A stretch of 64,000 bases of DNA from Saccopteryx bilineata (GCF_036850765.1 NC_089491.1:128540766-128604765), one strand, 5' to 3'. Positions 35,690-47,136 are shown, counted from the first letter of the stretch. The notes: a model not told the origin generated them from the letters alone. Made by a program: numbers and translations.

Positions 35690-38290
35690 ACCTGGTAGGA
35701 TGACACAGACCTTCATCTCTGAGGGGTCTGAGTCCCGGATCCCCATGCTTTAATCAGTTCATTGTTGCTGAAGTTGTGTTGGGCAAGAGATGTCCCAGGG
35801 CATCGATGGAGCATATTCATTTAGTAGATGCAGCCCTACTGCCTCATAGAACTGAGCCAGTTATCTCAAGCAGTCTCTTACTTTCTCTGCTGATACTCTG
35901 CTGCAAGGTATCCAAAGTTACCACAGTTATTCAGAACTTTTAATTTAGTAACACTCGTACTGTATGGTATGTTTGGAGCATTCTTTCCTTTAGGAACAGG
36001 GCTTCTTGTCCCAAAGATACCTGAGCAGGAATGGAGAGCATAAATTCTGCTAATTACAAAGGGGTAGCTAGAAGTAGTCATGACAAGGAACACCAACTCT
36101 TGGTTCCTGGACCAATAAGTGTCTGTTTGAGACACAGTGCTACATAGTAGCCCTGAGTGGTAAGCAATATGGGGTCCTTCTTGGCAAAGTTTACTTGTCT
36201 CCTGTAGGACTTTTTAAGTTTGATCTAGATAGTCCATATTTAGTTTACAATGTGTATGACAGCTTATTGATGCCCAAGTCTTTTGATGTGGTTGGTCATA
36301 AAATATCCAACTTATAGTGAGCAGTTATGGCCACATGGTTGGTTGATAACCCAGCATGTAAGAGGCTGCTATTTGGGTGATATAAATTTCCCTCTTGCAT
36401 TTGGCCTCGCCTTTCTCCAAAAACTTAGGTGTCTACGTAAAATTTTCCTAATGGAGTTTGCCAAAGGTTTCAGATGGCCACTTCCTTTACCATTAATACT
36501 TCTAGTACCAGAAGATTTGCCCAGTTGTACAGCCCCACTCGCAAGACCATACTGTACGCTTATATAGTATTCTGGGCCTGCAGAAACCTTTTTGTTGTTC
36601 TGAGTCCAAATCAGAACTATTGGCTTTCCACAGCACCTGATAAACAGTCCAAATCAATATGCTTACTCTAAGTTAAATAGGCCCACCAGTCAATGTGCAT
36701 CTGTATTATTATAGGGTTTAAGGCTCAATATTTCATTTTTTTAATTTAGAAAGGAGATTTCAGAATGTCCCAGACCACTAAACCCTAAGAATTTCACACA
36801 TGTGGCAGATTCTGAACCCTTTCAAAGGTTTATCTCTTACCTACTGGAGTGAAAGTATTACCTCAGTCCCTAGAGTTCACCAGATCCAATAAAGCTAGTA
36901 TACAAGGGAATACACAGATTGCCAATGTCCCGTTAGACTTTATTATCATAGAGATTAGGTGAATTACCATAGCCCAAAGTCAACAATATGAATATATACT
37001 TTGTCCATTCCAAGTGAATGTGTGCTATTTCTGATATTCCTTCCAAATGAATATTAAAAGGAACACATTTGCCAGGTCACTAGCTTTACAATATGTACCA
37101 GAGACTATTTTAATGTGTTTTAATGAAGATACCATATTGAGCACTGCAGTTGCAATTGAGGCTACTCTTTGGTTGAGTTTGTCATATCCACTGTTATCTG
37201 CTATGATCCCTAGTTTTTACAGGGACTTATGGTGAATGAAATGATAGCTCTGATGAGAACTGCCCCTTTGGATTCTTTAGAATTTTGGGTATGCACTAAT
37301 GTGTCATTCTGGTTGGGATTCAATATTGTTTCTGATTTGTCTTGTTGGCTTGGAGTTGCAGAGTCAGAAGTTTGCACTCAGCCTTTACTTACTATTATAG
37401 CTCTTACTTTATAGAGCAAGAGATAAAAGTGAGAATTCTGACAACTGTAGAGTATCTCCATTTGATATTATTATTTGGTGTTGATGAATTGACCACCCAC
37501 TAGCTCACTGGAACCACTAGGCCCACTATGACCTGGTATTGGACCATGATTCTAATAATGCCTGGCCCCTATACATCTCTTCTCTAAGAGAGAGTATAAT
37601 AGTGGATGCCCTCAGTGCAAAATCATAACAGAACTTGCACCAAAACATCTTTGGAAGACAAGCATTGTTCTTTCCTCAGGGTACAGTTATCTGAATAAAT
37701 GGCTGGCTATACTTTGGGGAAAGACAAGAAATAAGGAATTGCCTTTTGCTCCAGGGTACTTGTTCAGTCGAAAAACTCTGGGTCTAGTGACTGATTCAGG
37801 TCTGGAAACTAGGCATGAGATCATGACATTTTATTGTGGAATCCTACCTCAGGCTTCCACTCATCTATTCTTGAAACTCTTTTATTATATATTTTAAGTT
37901 TCACCTTATTGATGGTTCATTTATCTTGTTGTGGGAAACAGAGTATGTATTCTATATGTGTTTCATAAATGGACATCATAGGTGTCCCTCTCTAACCACC
38001 ACTCTAAACATACCAATTATTATGAGCATTTGATCCAATTTTGCTGATATTTAAGTGGGACCACCTGACCTCTATTTGCCTGGATCCTCTCATTCTCATT
38101 GCTATATATAAGCCTAAATATAATAGTGTCTTTTACCTTCAGACCCAGATTATAAAGGATGACTGACCCTGAGGTTTTCAGTGATTCTGCTAGAATGTTA
38201 TGCCCCTCACCAGAATATTGCTTATCTCCTTGGTACATGTTTGTCTTCCTCAGCACCATCTCAAGGAACATGTAGCATCTGAAGGGGTTT
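35690..38290 (-). mobile_element. Degenerate ERVL-class endogenous retrovirus internal region
   Basis: Read on the minus strand, several stretches follow the order of an ERVL-type pol region as I recall it: a reverse transcriptase/connection part at about 36.7-37.5 kb, an RNase H-like part around 36.3-36.6 kb, and presumably integrase-side sequence from 36.2 kb down. The part above 37.5 kb may be protease or gag. All frames are broken every 60-95 codons. No flanking LTR pair is seen. Assignment is from nucleotide resemblance in memory, so the class is tentative. Confidence 0.5.
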
Positions 38291-39079
38291 TGGGTCTTAT
38301 ATAGTAGATCAATTCAAGCATGTGCCTTTCTCTGAGCCTTTTTATGACTGGAAAATAATGGAATTAAATACTGTGAATCACATTTTTAAATTTTGCTTTA
38401 ATAGAACTAGTTAGTACACTAATGAAAGTTAACAATAAGTTACCTATTTGGTCTAGTGTTTAATTCTAGGCCTTGTGGCATGTGTAAAACTGTTTTTCCA
38501 ATTTATAATAAGACACTCATTTAAATAATTCTGAATTTACTTCTGTATTTCAAAATCACATACATCTCTGGAAATATAGGCATACTTTGCTATTAAATAA
38601 AAAAAATAACAGAGCTTGGACTCTTACTTAGAATGCTGAACTATTCCCACCCACACTGTCCCTCCCCATTCTCACGTTTAATGATCTGCATCTAATTCTG
38701 TCCTTGCCATTTACAGGGCAAATTATATTACTTCCTTGGGCCTCACTTTCCATCTGTAAAATAACATCTGTTCTAGTTATAGCATTCTGTGATCCCATTT
38801 GGGACTAGCTAAGGAGAGGGTAGAATTTTCAAAGAAGATAAAATATATCACTGAGGAAGAAGCCATTTTTCATTCATTCTAATCACAGATCAACATATAA
38901 TAATAGTACTTCTATAATTGCTAAAATTATATACTTTTATAAAATCATGGTTGGCAAAGCCCTTATAAACACAATTTTTTAATCACTATAAATAAAGAAT
39001 GCTGGACATTTTTGTCTCCATTTTACAGAACACTGAGACATCTTTGTTTCCCTAACCATATTTAAAAATTAATTTTTAG
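38291..39079. other. Unique sequence with a MIR fragment, no gene
   Basis: Apart from the MIR-like segment at 38690-38800 nothing is recognised. Confidence 0.5.
38690..38800 (+). repeat. MIR fragment
   Basis: CTTCCTTGGGCCTCACTTTCC..ATCTGTAAAAT matches the MIR segment usually reading CTGAGCCTCAGTTTCCTCAT then CTGTAAAATG. Confidence 0.7.
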
Positions 39080-39092
39080 TCTTAAACAGTAA

Positions 39093-39426
39093 TCCTGACC
39101 AGGTGGTGGTGCAATGGATACAGCGTTGGACTGGGATGTGGAGGACCCAGGTTCAAGACCTCAAGGTCACCAGCTTGAGTGCAGGCTCATCTGTTTTGAG
39201 CAAGGCTCACCAGCTTGAGCCCAAGGTCGCTGGCTTCAGCAAGGGGTCACTCAGTCTGCTGTAGCCCCCCGGTCAGGGCACATATGAGAAATCAATCTAT
39301 GAAGAACTAAGGATCCGCAACGAAGAGTTGATGTTTCTCATCTCTCTTCCTTCCTGTCTGTTTGTCCCTATCTGTCCCTCTCTCTGACTCTCTCTGTCTC
39401 TGCCACAAAAAATAATTAATTTATAT
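39093..39426 (+). mobile_element. Type B SINE
   Basis: Exact 13-bp target duplication TCTTAAACAGTAA at 39080-39092 and 39427-39439. It starts TCCTGACCAGGTGGTGGTGC and ends CTCTGCCACAAAAAATAATT. Confidence 0.94.
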
Positions 39427-39523
39427 TCTTAAACAGTAAAAAATCCACATATCAGATTATCTGATATGACAATAACAGTGACAGTTTTATATATAAAACA
39501 TAATATTATAAAATTTTAAATTT

Positions 39524-39837
39524 GCCTGACCAGGTGGTGGCGTAGTGGATAGAGCATAGGACTGGGATGCAGAGGACCCAGGTCTGAGACCCTGAGGTCG
39601 CCAGCTTGAGCGTGGGCTCATCTGATTTGAGCAAAAGCTCACCAGTTTGGACCCAAGGTCGCTGGCTCGAGCAAGGGGTTACTCGGTTTGCTGAAGGCCC
39701 GCGGTCGAGGCACATATAGAAAGCAATCAATGAACAACTAAGGTGTCGCAAGGTAAAACTAATGATTGATGCTTCTCATCTCTCTCCATTCCTGTCTGTC
39801 CCTATCTATCCCTCTCTCTGTTTCTGTTAAAAAAAAT
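39524..39837 (+). mobile_element. Type B SINE
   Basis: GCCTGACCAGGTGGTGGCGT head, GCTGAAGGCCCGCGGTCGAG body and CTGTTTCTGTTAAAAAAA end. It lies about 100 bp after another type B copy in the same orientation. Confidence 0.92.
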
Positions 39838-40879
39838 TTTTTTAATTTAAGTCAATTTGCTTATTTTTAAGCAGGGTAAACTAGAGGAAAATCTTAAATC
39901 TTTACCCCCAAATTATAGCATGTTGAATCAGAAAATCTCAGAAGATAATAATTAGTTAAAAGTGAAATGTTTAGAGATGACTCTAGGAAACTAGATAAAC
40001 TTTGGAGAGTCCCAACTTAAGGGATTAGTTACAAATAGTGAGAGATCTGGGGGGACGGAAGGAAGTAGGTACAGCATGGAATCGTATGTGGAGAAGTGGC
40101 ATCATATATGTCTTTGGTTAGAGAACATGAAAAGGGTGGAAAAAAACAAAACACTGGAGCTGAACCATGCAGAGTGCCCTTTTCAGTTGTGGTGAGCATC
40201 TGCAGTGGAGCTCGAGTTAAGTGTGAGCTGATTAAGGAGTGACTTCTGGAAGTGGATCCACCAGCAAGACAAGTTGGTTAATCCAAATCAAAGGAGTTCT
40301 ATTATTAAAGGGACAGTTCAGTTTTGAACACTTCTATCTCTTTGACAATGTTTAATTCCCACAACTCTGAAACATATAATACAGGGAAAATTGTAACTAT
40401 CGATATAATTTTATGACCTATTTATGATTGTTAGTGATTGACTTGGAGTCTAGTAGCAAATACCACTGAGGTACTGGATTTTGTTATTCCCTCAGCCTTC
40501 TGATTATCAGAACCATCCCTGTTCTATGACTAAATTAAAAATCTGTACAATGAAAGTGTGTGAAGATGCATGTCTTGCTGCTAAAATAACACTTAATATA
40601 CTTCTTTCGTGCTTATTACAAATTATTGTAATTAGGATAAAGTCATTACTCATGAGTTTATTAATCAAGGTAACATTTAAACTTCACTTCAAATTTACTT
40701 TATAGAATTTTCAAAAAACTTCCTGATGTTATTATCTACTTCCTTATGTTCCTGGACTTTGAAAAGTTGCTTTGATGCACCAAGAAGTGCTTTTTGCATG
40801 ATTGCTGTCGAGAGTAATGAAAACTAAATATCTTTGGAAAAGATCTAGGCTCCTGTGAATGGAATAATTAACAGAGTAG
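39838..40879. other. Unique sequence, no gene seen
   Basis: No recognised repeat or exon. The AGGAGTTCTATTATTAAAGG region at about 40280 is not classified. Confidence 0.45.
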
Positions 40880-40884
40880 TTCTG

Positions 40885-41499
40885 TGTAAAGCCAGTAGCC
40901 GCGGCCACCATCACAGCCGCCTGGCCCATGCAGGTTCAGGTTTGATTCGGGCAGACGGTAATGAAACAACGGAGCCAAGAACTAGTGGGCCATTAGGTTT
41001 AATCCTAGCTTGCACCCGGCAGGCAAGAAATACACACAGTGGAAAAACACTTCCCTTTCCATTCAGGGCTCCCAAAGCCACTGACTTATCTGAGTTTCCT
41101 AGAATCAAAGGTTTCTACCTCACCAGTCTTATTTACCTCTGTTCCTCATCTCCTTCTCTTTGCACAAACTGGCTTCTCCTTTAGCATTCCACCATCTTGG
41201 CTGCTTCTCCTCCCCTCCATGTGGCCTTTCTCTGCTCTCCTCTAGCATGGGCTCCTCTGTCCCATTTTATAGTGTAGAAATCAAAACCTTTAATCCAATA
41301 TACAAACAAAGAAATCTCTAATACAAAGTCACTTATCTGAGTCATAATGGGCTGCCTCAAAAGGATGGGAAAGGCTTAGTCTTAAAACTAAGCCTCAGAG
41401 TGTAATGACCCTGCCTGCTTACAGCCTGTCCCCCACACCCAATGCAAAGTATAAGCAAGCAAACCTATATATCATATTTACAAACTTGTTTGACCAACA
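40885..41499 (-). mobile_element. Solo LTR (family 3, longest copy)
   Basis: TGTAAAGCCAGTAGCCGCGG to GTTTGACCAACA on the plus strand. Flanks TTCTG (40880-40884) and TTCTC (41500-41504) agree at 4 of 5 bases. A minus-strand TATAAAA lies at 41265-41271. The TTTATT signal complement is mutated to TTTAAT. The frames at 40855-41245 and 41405-41677 fall in the LTR and its flank and are not genes. Confidence 0.78.
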
Positions 41500-41504
41500 T
41501 TCTC

Positions 41505-41926
41505 CATCTCTTGTTTTATCTTCAAATATCCAGAATACAATATATTGTTTTAATGCAGTGGATACAGCAAACACAGAAAGCAGAAACAAATCTTATGAAA
41601 AAATATTTCCCTATAATTTTTCAAGTTCTCATTTCTCTGAACTTCAATTTTGCTATTTTTTTCTGACCTATATTTAATTTTAATAAAACTCTCTAAAGCT
41701 GTTTCTAATGTACTGTAAAAACTGTTCATTTTGTTACTTCACCTCTTATATTCTAACTTCTAGTTTCTTCTTTTTTTTTATTAGACTATGGCTGAATTTC
41801 TCAATTTCATTTACTGTTTCCTTGAACATGTATAACATATTTATTTTAAACTCTTTGTGATGGTTTTATTATCAGGGTCTGTGGTGGGTCTGTTTCTATT
41901 GTCTCTTCTAGTTATTATCCAGCTCT
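41505..41926. other. Unclassified sequence between two LTRs
   Basis: AT-rich with TTTCTTCTTTTTTTTTATTAG at about 41765. No gene seen, and no retroviral internal sequence recognised, so the flanking LTRs are not an obvious proviral pair. Confidence 0.5.
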
Positions 41927-41931
41927 CTCTA

Positions 41932-42393
41932 TGTAAGCCCAGTGGCCTCCACTATGACCAGGCAGGTTCTCATTGGATTGGGGAAGATGGTAAAGGAACA
42001 GTAGAGCCAGAAAATGGTGGGCCATTCCATCTATAAAAGTTTCATAATTTTGGATGGATGAGCAAACTGGAAGGAAATATCGCTTCCCTCTCACTCAGGG
42101 CTCCCAAGCCTCGACTCATTCTGTGGACTCTCCCCCCACCAGCCTTAGCACCCTCTTTCTCTCTTTCTACTCTCTCAAACAAAACAAGCTGAGGGGAAAG
42201 ACTCCTTCAGCAAACGATAGCGAACAATCAACCCTCCCAAGCAGGAAGGCAATTGGCAATTTTCAATCTGCCGCCTTGAGGAAAAGCACCTGCAGTCTTT
42301 CACAGACTACACACACATGGCACTGGCCACGCCAATGCAACAATTAGGCAAAGTATAAGTGAGCAAACGTGATACAAACTTGTTTGCCCAAGA
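41932..42393 (-). mobile_element. Solo LTR (family 3, diverged copy)
   Basis: TGTAAGCCCAGTGGCCTCCAC to TTTGCCCAAGA; the last CA reads GA. Flanks CTCTA (41927-41931) and CTCCA (42394-42398) agree at 4 of 5. Confidence 0.7.
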
Positions 42394-42669
42394 CTCCATG
42401 TTCATGAATCTAGGTTTGTAAAAACATACTTTAATTATTTGGTAGAAAAAAAAATATCCCAAACTGTATTTGCACAAAGATTTAGTTATTTATGGAAGAG
42501 ATAAAAATCTAATTATAGTCTTAAAAAAATGTAGCTCTGCCTACATGACTATCAAAATTTACTCTTTGGAAACTTACATAAAAATACGATAGTTAATACT
42601 CTAACAAAGCACAAAAATCTGTTGCAAACATTATGCTGTATTACCTTAAAAAATAATGGATAAAGATAC

Positions 42670-43014
42670 TGCGGGGCAGCTGTGTTAGGCTTGGTCACAG
42701 TTACCAGCTGCAAGCACTTTGCCTGATTGGTGCATGAGCACGTGGCAGAGGCATGTGTGCATAGCTTATATAAGGCTACAGATGCTTGCGCTCCAGGGAG
42801 ATGGGGGATTGCAGATGGTGGATTGCCTGCCTGCCATTGTGAGGGGCCATTTTGCTGTTTGTTTGCCTAAGAGGTGGTTTCCTCTGCCTCTGTGTTTGTC
42901 CGCCATTGTGAGACTTTATTAAACGAATGGCCCAATCCTTTCTGGCTCTGCAGTTTTTCTACTGTCTGCCCCAATCCAATGTGGACCTGCCTGGCTATGG
43001 CCACCGGCATTACA
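42670..43014 (+). mobile_element. Solo LTR related to family 3, plus strand
   Basis: Runs TGCGGGGCAGC to GGCATTACA with flanks GATAC (42665-42669) and GGTAC (43015-43019). TATATAAGG is at 42767-42775 and ATTAAA at 42918-42923. The R/U5 part (GGCCCAATCC, GCAGTTTTTCTACTGTCTG, GACCTGCC, GGCTATGGCCACCGGCATTA) parallels the complement of the family 3 start, while the U3 part differs. Confidence 0.75.
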
Positions 43015-43071
43015 GGTACTATATGTTTTACCATGTGATGTTAAAATTATACATCTAAGACAAAACAGATG

Positions 43072-43092
43072 TTGTTCAATATTGTGAAGTCT
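43072..43092 (+). repeat. Duplication anchor 1, copy 2
   Basis: Matches 10159-10179 at 19 of 21 bases. Confidence 0.55.
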
Positions 43093-43423
43093 TAACAGCA
43101 TTAGATCCAAATTTTTATGTTAATTTTTCTGTATTGATACTTAAAATTCCAAAGGAAGGAGTCTGAATAACTATCCTTTGTTTGCAATAAGTTTATGATA
43201 CTCCAAAACATAAATTTAAAATTAAAAAAACTGAGAATATATGATCTATAAGCTAGTCTATTTCTGCATTTTAAAAATATGTTTTCTTGCATGTAATATT
43301 GAAATGCATGTCAAATAGAAATTCAGTGGCAAGCATTTATGTCAGAAATCACTGATTGACTAATTTAAATATTATGCCAAAATAACAAAATGATTAAACT
43401 TTCTTTCTTTCTCTCTCTCTTAG

Positions 43424-43428
<5 letters not shown>

Positions 43429-43467
<39 letters not shown>
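43429..43467. repeat. (CA)n microsatellite
   Basis: Pure AC dinucleotides following a short CTCTCTCT run. Confidence 0.97.
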
Positions 43468-43468
<1 letters not shown>

Positions 43469-43539
43469 AAATAAGTAAACTTTAAAAAGGAATGAGAGCC
43501 TTAGAATCTGTTTTATTACAGTTCTTTGGATCAGGAATA

Positions 43540-43550
43540 CCACCTAGTGG
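43540..43550 (-). promoter_or_regulatory. CTCF-like motif in unique DNA (anchor 2, copy 2)
   Basis: CCACCTAGTGG reads CCACTAGGTGG on the minus strand, a full match to the remembered CTCF core up to the GGC position. It corresponds to 10567-10580. Confidence 0.45.
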
Positions 43551-44009
43551 CCAAAAACATTTATGCTTCTCTAATTGTTCATATCTGCCTATTCCTTGTT
43601 CACTTCTTACTTTCTTTGAAATTTTTACTTCCTTTAGAATTTTGAATTTTAAATAAAAGTAAACAAAAAGTATTCTAAGCCCATGAAACATGTTTACTTG
43701 AGAAGAAAATGGCAGAAATACATGAGAATATGCAAAATAATGTATGTTTTTAATTTTCATTTCTGGTTTAAATAAATTAAACTTTTATGAATAAAAAATT
43801 AATAGTAAAAGAGTATAAAAATTGAACAATGTGCATTAAATGTAAACACTCACAATCTATTAGTTGATATTATACTATTGAAATAGAAGGTAGTTATTGA
43901 TAATTATCAGTGTCCCTAAATAACTCTATGGTAATTTAATTTGCTAATAGACCAAAAATATATTTTCCTCTAAATAAATATTCATAGCTCTCTACTCCAT
44001 CTACATAGA

Positions 44010-44517
44010 GATTGTGGTAGGCTAAATAATGACTCTCAAATATGTCCACATCTGATTCACCAGAACCAGTGAATGTTATACAGCAAAAGGGACATTGCAG
44101 ATCGGAGTAAGTTAAAGACTGTGTGATAGAGAAACGATCCCACATTATCTGACTGGACCCAAGGTGATTGCAACAATCCTCATAAGAAGGAGGCAGGATC
44201 AGGAAAAGGCAAAGGAGTAGGCAATGTGATGACTGATGCTGTAATTGGAGTGATGAGTTGAAGATTGAGAAAAAGACTAGGGTTACATGCAAGGGATATA
44301 CACAATCACTTGAAGTTGAAAAGACAAGGAAACAGATGCCTCCAAGCCACCCTTCCTCAGAGCCTCCATAAGGAACGAACTGCAGACACCTTGACCTAGC
44401 CTACTAAATCTGATTTCCTACTGCTGGCCTTCCAAATGGAAGAAGATAGCTTTGTGTAGTTTAGGTCACTAAATTTAGGGTAATTTGCTGCTGCAACAAT
44501 GGAAAACTTATACAAAT
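44010..44517 (+). mobile_element. MLT1-like (ERVL-MaLR) LTR
   Basis: The order GTAGGCTAAATAATG, CACCAGAACCAGTGAATGTTA, AAAAGGGACATTGCAGAT, GTCCTCATAAGAAGGAGGCAGG-like, GACACCTTGA and GGTCACTAAATTTAGGGTAA follows the MLT1-type LTR as I recall it. The 118-codon minus-strand frame lies inside it. Confidence 0.75.
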
Positions 44518-44826
44518 TCTTTGCTACATATCATGAGTTCACTATTTTTAAAGCAATGACTATTCGCATTATTGATTTTGAAGCTTTAGCATAACATGGC
44601 AAGGCTATTTAATAGAAGACATAATCTTAATAAGTACTAGACAATATTTTCCTTATAAAGAAATTAATATTCATGAGTATACACTTATCTTCAGGTGAAT
44701 AATAAAGTAAAAAAGTGAGCCACACACATTACATTTGGGCAGATCCTGAATCATTTCCTTCCTTACCTTCTCAAGGACTAGAGCTCACCTCTGTAAGCAT
44801 CTGGAGAAAAAGAAGAAGAAAAAGAA
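44518..44826. other. Unique sequence, no gene seen
   Basis: Ends in a short GAAGAAGAAAAAG tract before the next SINE. Confidence 0.5.
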
Positions 44827-45170
44827 CCTGACCAGGTGGTGGTGCGGTGAATAGAGCTTCAATCTGGGATACTGAGGACCCAGGTTTGAAACCCAAGGTT
44901 GCTGGCTTTAGTGCAGGCTCACTGGCTTGAGCGTGGGATCATAGACATGACACCATGGCTGCTGGCTTGAGCCCAAAGGTCACTGGCTTGGGCCCAAAGC
45001 CCCGACTTGAGCAAGGAGTTTCTGGCTCAGCTGGAGTCCCCCGTCAAGGCACATATGAGAAAGCAATCAATGAACAAACAACTAAAGTGTTGCAACAACA
45101 AGTTAATGTTTCACATCTCTTTTCCTTCTTACCTGTGCCTGTCTGTCTCTCTCTTTCAGTCTTTCTTTTG
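44827..45170 (+). mobile_element. Type B SINE within purine-rich surroundings
   Basis: CCTGACCAGGTGGTGGTGCG head, GGATCATAGACATGACACCA, GAGAAAGCAATCAATGAACA and TGCCTGTCTGTCTCTCTC end. The A-rich tail seems to have expanded into the following GAA tract. Confidence 0.9.
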
Positions 45171-45320
45171 ATAAAAGAAGAAAAAGAAAAAGAAGAAAAG
45201 AAGAAGAAAAAGAATGAGAGAAGGAGAAGAAGAAGAAGAAGAAGAAGAAGAAGAAGAAGAAGAAGAAGAAGAAGAATGAGAGAAGGAGAAGAAGAAGAAG
45301 AAGAGAAGGAGAAGAAATAA
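45171..45320 (+). repeat. Homopurine GAA-rich tract
   Basis: About 150 bases of almost only A and G on the plus strand, with (GAA)n of about 18 units at 45224-45276. A segment reading AATGAGAGAAGGAGAAGAAG occurs twice, about 62 bp apart. Long Arg- or Lys-rich frames read from it are low-complexity artefacts. Confidence 0.95.
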
Positions 45321-45639
45321 AAGCAAACATTAATATATGCAAGAACAAGAAGAAACATGAGCTGGGTTTTAATTATCTTCTGAGGAGTGATGATATGCTC
45401 AAAAAGGTGATGATGAGGTTAAGGAAGATTAATGAGGGGAGCTTGGGATGAATTTTGGAAGAAAAAGAAAATGAAGAGAACAAGGGATATCTAAATACAC
45501 GTGCCCCTTCTGAAAGCTGACTCAGTAACAAACCTCATTTCTCTTCCTACCCTCTTCTATATAAGCTTATGTTAACAGAAGGGTACAATGTTTTTTAAAT
45601 GAAATGACAACTTCTATGAAGATTTTTAGAGACCACATT

Positions 45640-45850
45640 AAGCCTTTATTAAAGAATGTGTGTCTATCAGAATTCAGTGTGCACAGGGGTACGATTCAGG
45701 GCTCCCCTAATCAGCTGGTGGAACCACTGGGCACACCCTCTCCCTCACAAGAGCATAGGGGTCTCTGAGACCCCCATAGGGGAAGAAAGGATCCCTTGCC
45801 TAAGAAACCCGAAGCCCTTTGTTGATGTTCCCTTTTGTCTCCTCTTGAGG
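45640..45850. other. Unclassified patch, possibly LTR-like on minus strand
   Basis: Read on the minus strand, it ends with AATAAAGGCTTAATG near 45640. The preceding sequence (GGTCTCAGAGACCCC, GGGGAGCCC) is GC-richer than its flanks. This could be the R region of an unknown LTR. No family or flanking duplication recognised. Confidence 0.3.
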
Positions 45851-46252
45851 GTAACTAAAAAAACTCTGTATGGCGAAAAGATGCATCTTTCGTTAAAAAT
45901 ACCAAACTGAATAACATACATATGACAAGATATTTTTTGAATGATAGGTCAAAAGTGAGAGGAAAAAAAGTTAGTGAGCCACAATTCTGATTAATCAAAC
46001 TTTAATTCTAATAATAAACTACCCAAACAAAAAACTTGAGTTTATCTGAAAATCCATTTTATTCTCTGTCAAAACAAGGACTTTACAGCGATATACTGAT
46101 CTTTCAGTAAAGTTTTTCAAAAGCATTAGGAAAGCTTTAGAGTTCAGATGGAGTATCACCAGGCTTGCAAGCTCCTCTAATTTTGTTCTCTATTCCCTTC
46201 CTTGATGTGGCCAGGTCTCTGAGGATCCAGTTTTATATAAACAATTAAGAAT

Positions 46253-46287
46253 TGAGCACCTAATAACATTCATAAATATGTGTGTAG
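46253..46287 (+). repeat. Duplication anchor 3, copy 2
   Basis: Corresponds to 14642-14676: TGAGCACC, TAAATATG and GTAG in order. Confidence 0.45.
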
Positions 46288-46464
46288 CCTAAAATTGAGT
46301 CATTCTCCAATCAATCTGAAAATATGTAACCACTCTTGGGTCAACTTTAGAATAATTTACCAAAAGAATAAGAATATTATACTTATCTATTGAGTCTTAA
46401 TTGTTCACTGACTGAGGAGACTTGCAGACATGAACATATGAGTTACTTTTAATCTCACTTGTCA

Positions 46465-46550
46465 CCATTAGATGGCAATATAATGCAAACAATAAAAATG
46501 GTTTAAGAAGGAATTTCTCCCCAGATTTGCCTTTCCTCACAAATAGTCTT
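46465..46550 (+). repeat. Duplication anchor 4, copy 2, with CTCF-like motif
   Basis: AGATGGCAATATAATGCAA at 46470-46488 matches 14904-14922 at 17 of 19. CTTTCCTCA follows as in copy 1. CCATTAGATGGCA at 46465-46477 is CTCF-like on the plus strand. Confidence 0.55.
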
Positions 46551-46869
46551 AGGCTTCCCTAAAATTTCAGTTCAAGAATTGGATTTCATAATCTATGCAC
46601 TGATTTTTGTATTTTTCCCTTCTGCCATGTTTTTAAAATTATCATCTCTCTTATACACCAGAATATAAAATTACTTCTACATACATAATCATAACAGAAA
46701 ATTGTAATAATAACTTTGAAATCAAACATACGAAGTTGTAAAAAAAAGAATACTAGAGTGTGGAAAGATAACTTATAGGTTCTTTTTCCTGGTAAGATCA
46801 AAAAATAAAATTTGTGTTTTTTTGGTTTTTAAAAGAGTTAGGTGATTATTTTTCTAAAATAATTAAAAG

Positions 46870-47136
46870 TGACTGACCAGGCGGTGGCACAGTGGATGGA
46901 GCATCAGACTGGGATGCAGAAGGACCCAGGTTCGAGACCCCGAGGTCTCCAGCTTGAGCGTGGGCTCATATGTGCCCAGTCAAGGCACATATGAGAAAGC
47001 AATCAATGAACAACTAAGGTGTCACAACAAGAAACTGATGACTGATGCTTCTCATCTCTCTCCGTTCCTGTCTGTCTGTCCCTATCTATCCCTCTCTCTC
47101 TCTGTTCCTATAAAAATAAATTAATTAATTAAAATC
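46870..47136 (+). mobile_element. Type B SINE with internal deletion
   Basis: ACTGACCAGGCGGTGGCACA head. The body jumps from GAGCGTGGGCTCATATGTGC to CAAGGCACATATGAGAAAGC. Target duplication ATTAAAAG at 46862-46869 and 47137-47144. Confidence 0.92.

Larger units (their letters stand above)
43020..44009. other. Unique sequence with anchors and a CA repeat, no gene
   Basis: Holds duplication anchors at 43072-43092 and 43540-43550 and the (CA)n tract at 43429-43467. Confidence 0.5.
45359..46861. other. Mostly unique sequence, no gene called
   Basis: Includes an unclassified GC-richer patch at 45640-45850 and duplication anchors at 46253-46287 and 46465-46550. Confidence 0.45.

Noticed and set aside
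40885..42393. The two minus-strand LTRs as ends of one provirus
   Set aside because: Their flanking 5-bp duplications differ (TTCTG versus CTCTA), they differ in length and sequence, and only 0.4 kb of non-retroviral-looking DNA lies between them.
44955..45358. Arg/Lys-rich or Ser/Phe-rich frames of 104-121 codons
   Set aside because: Low-complexity translation of a GAA/TTC tract attached to a SINE.
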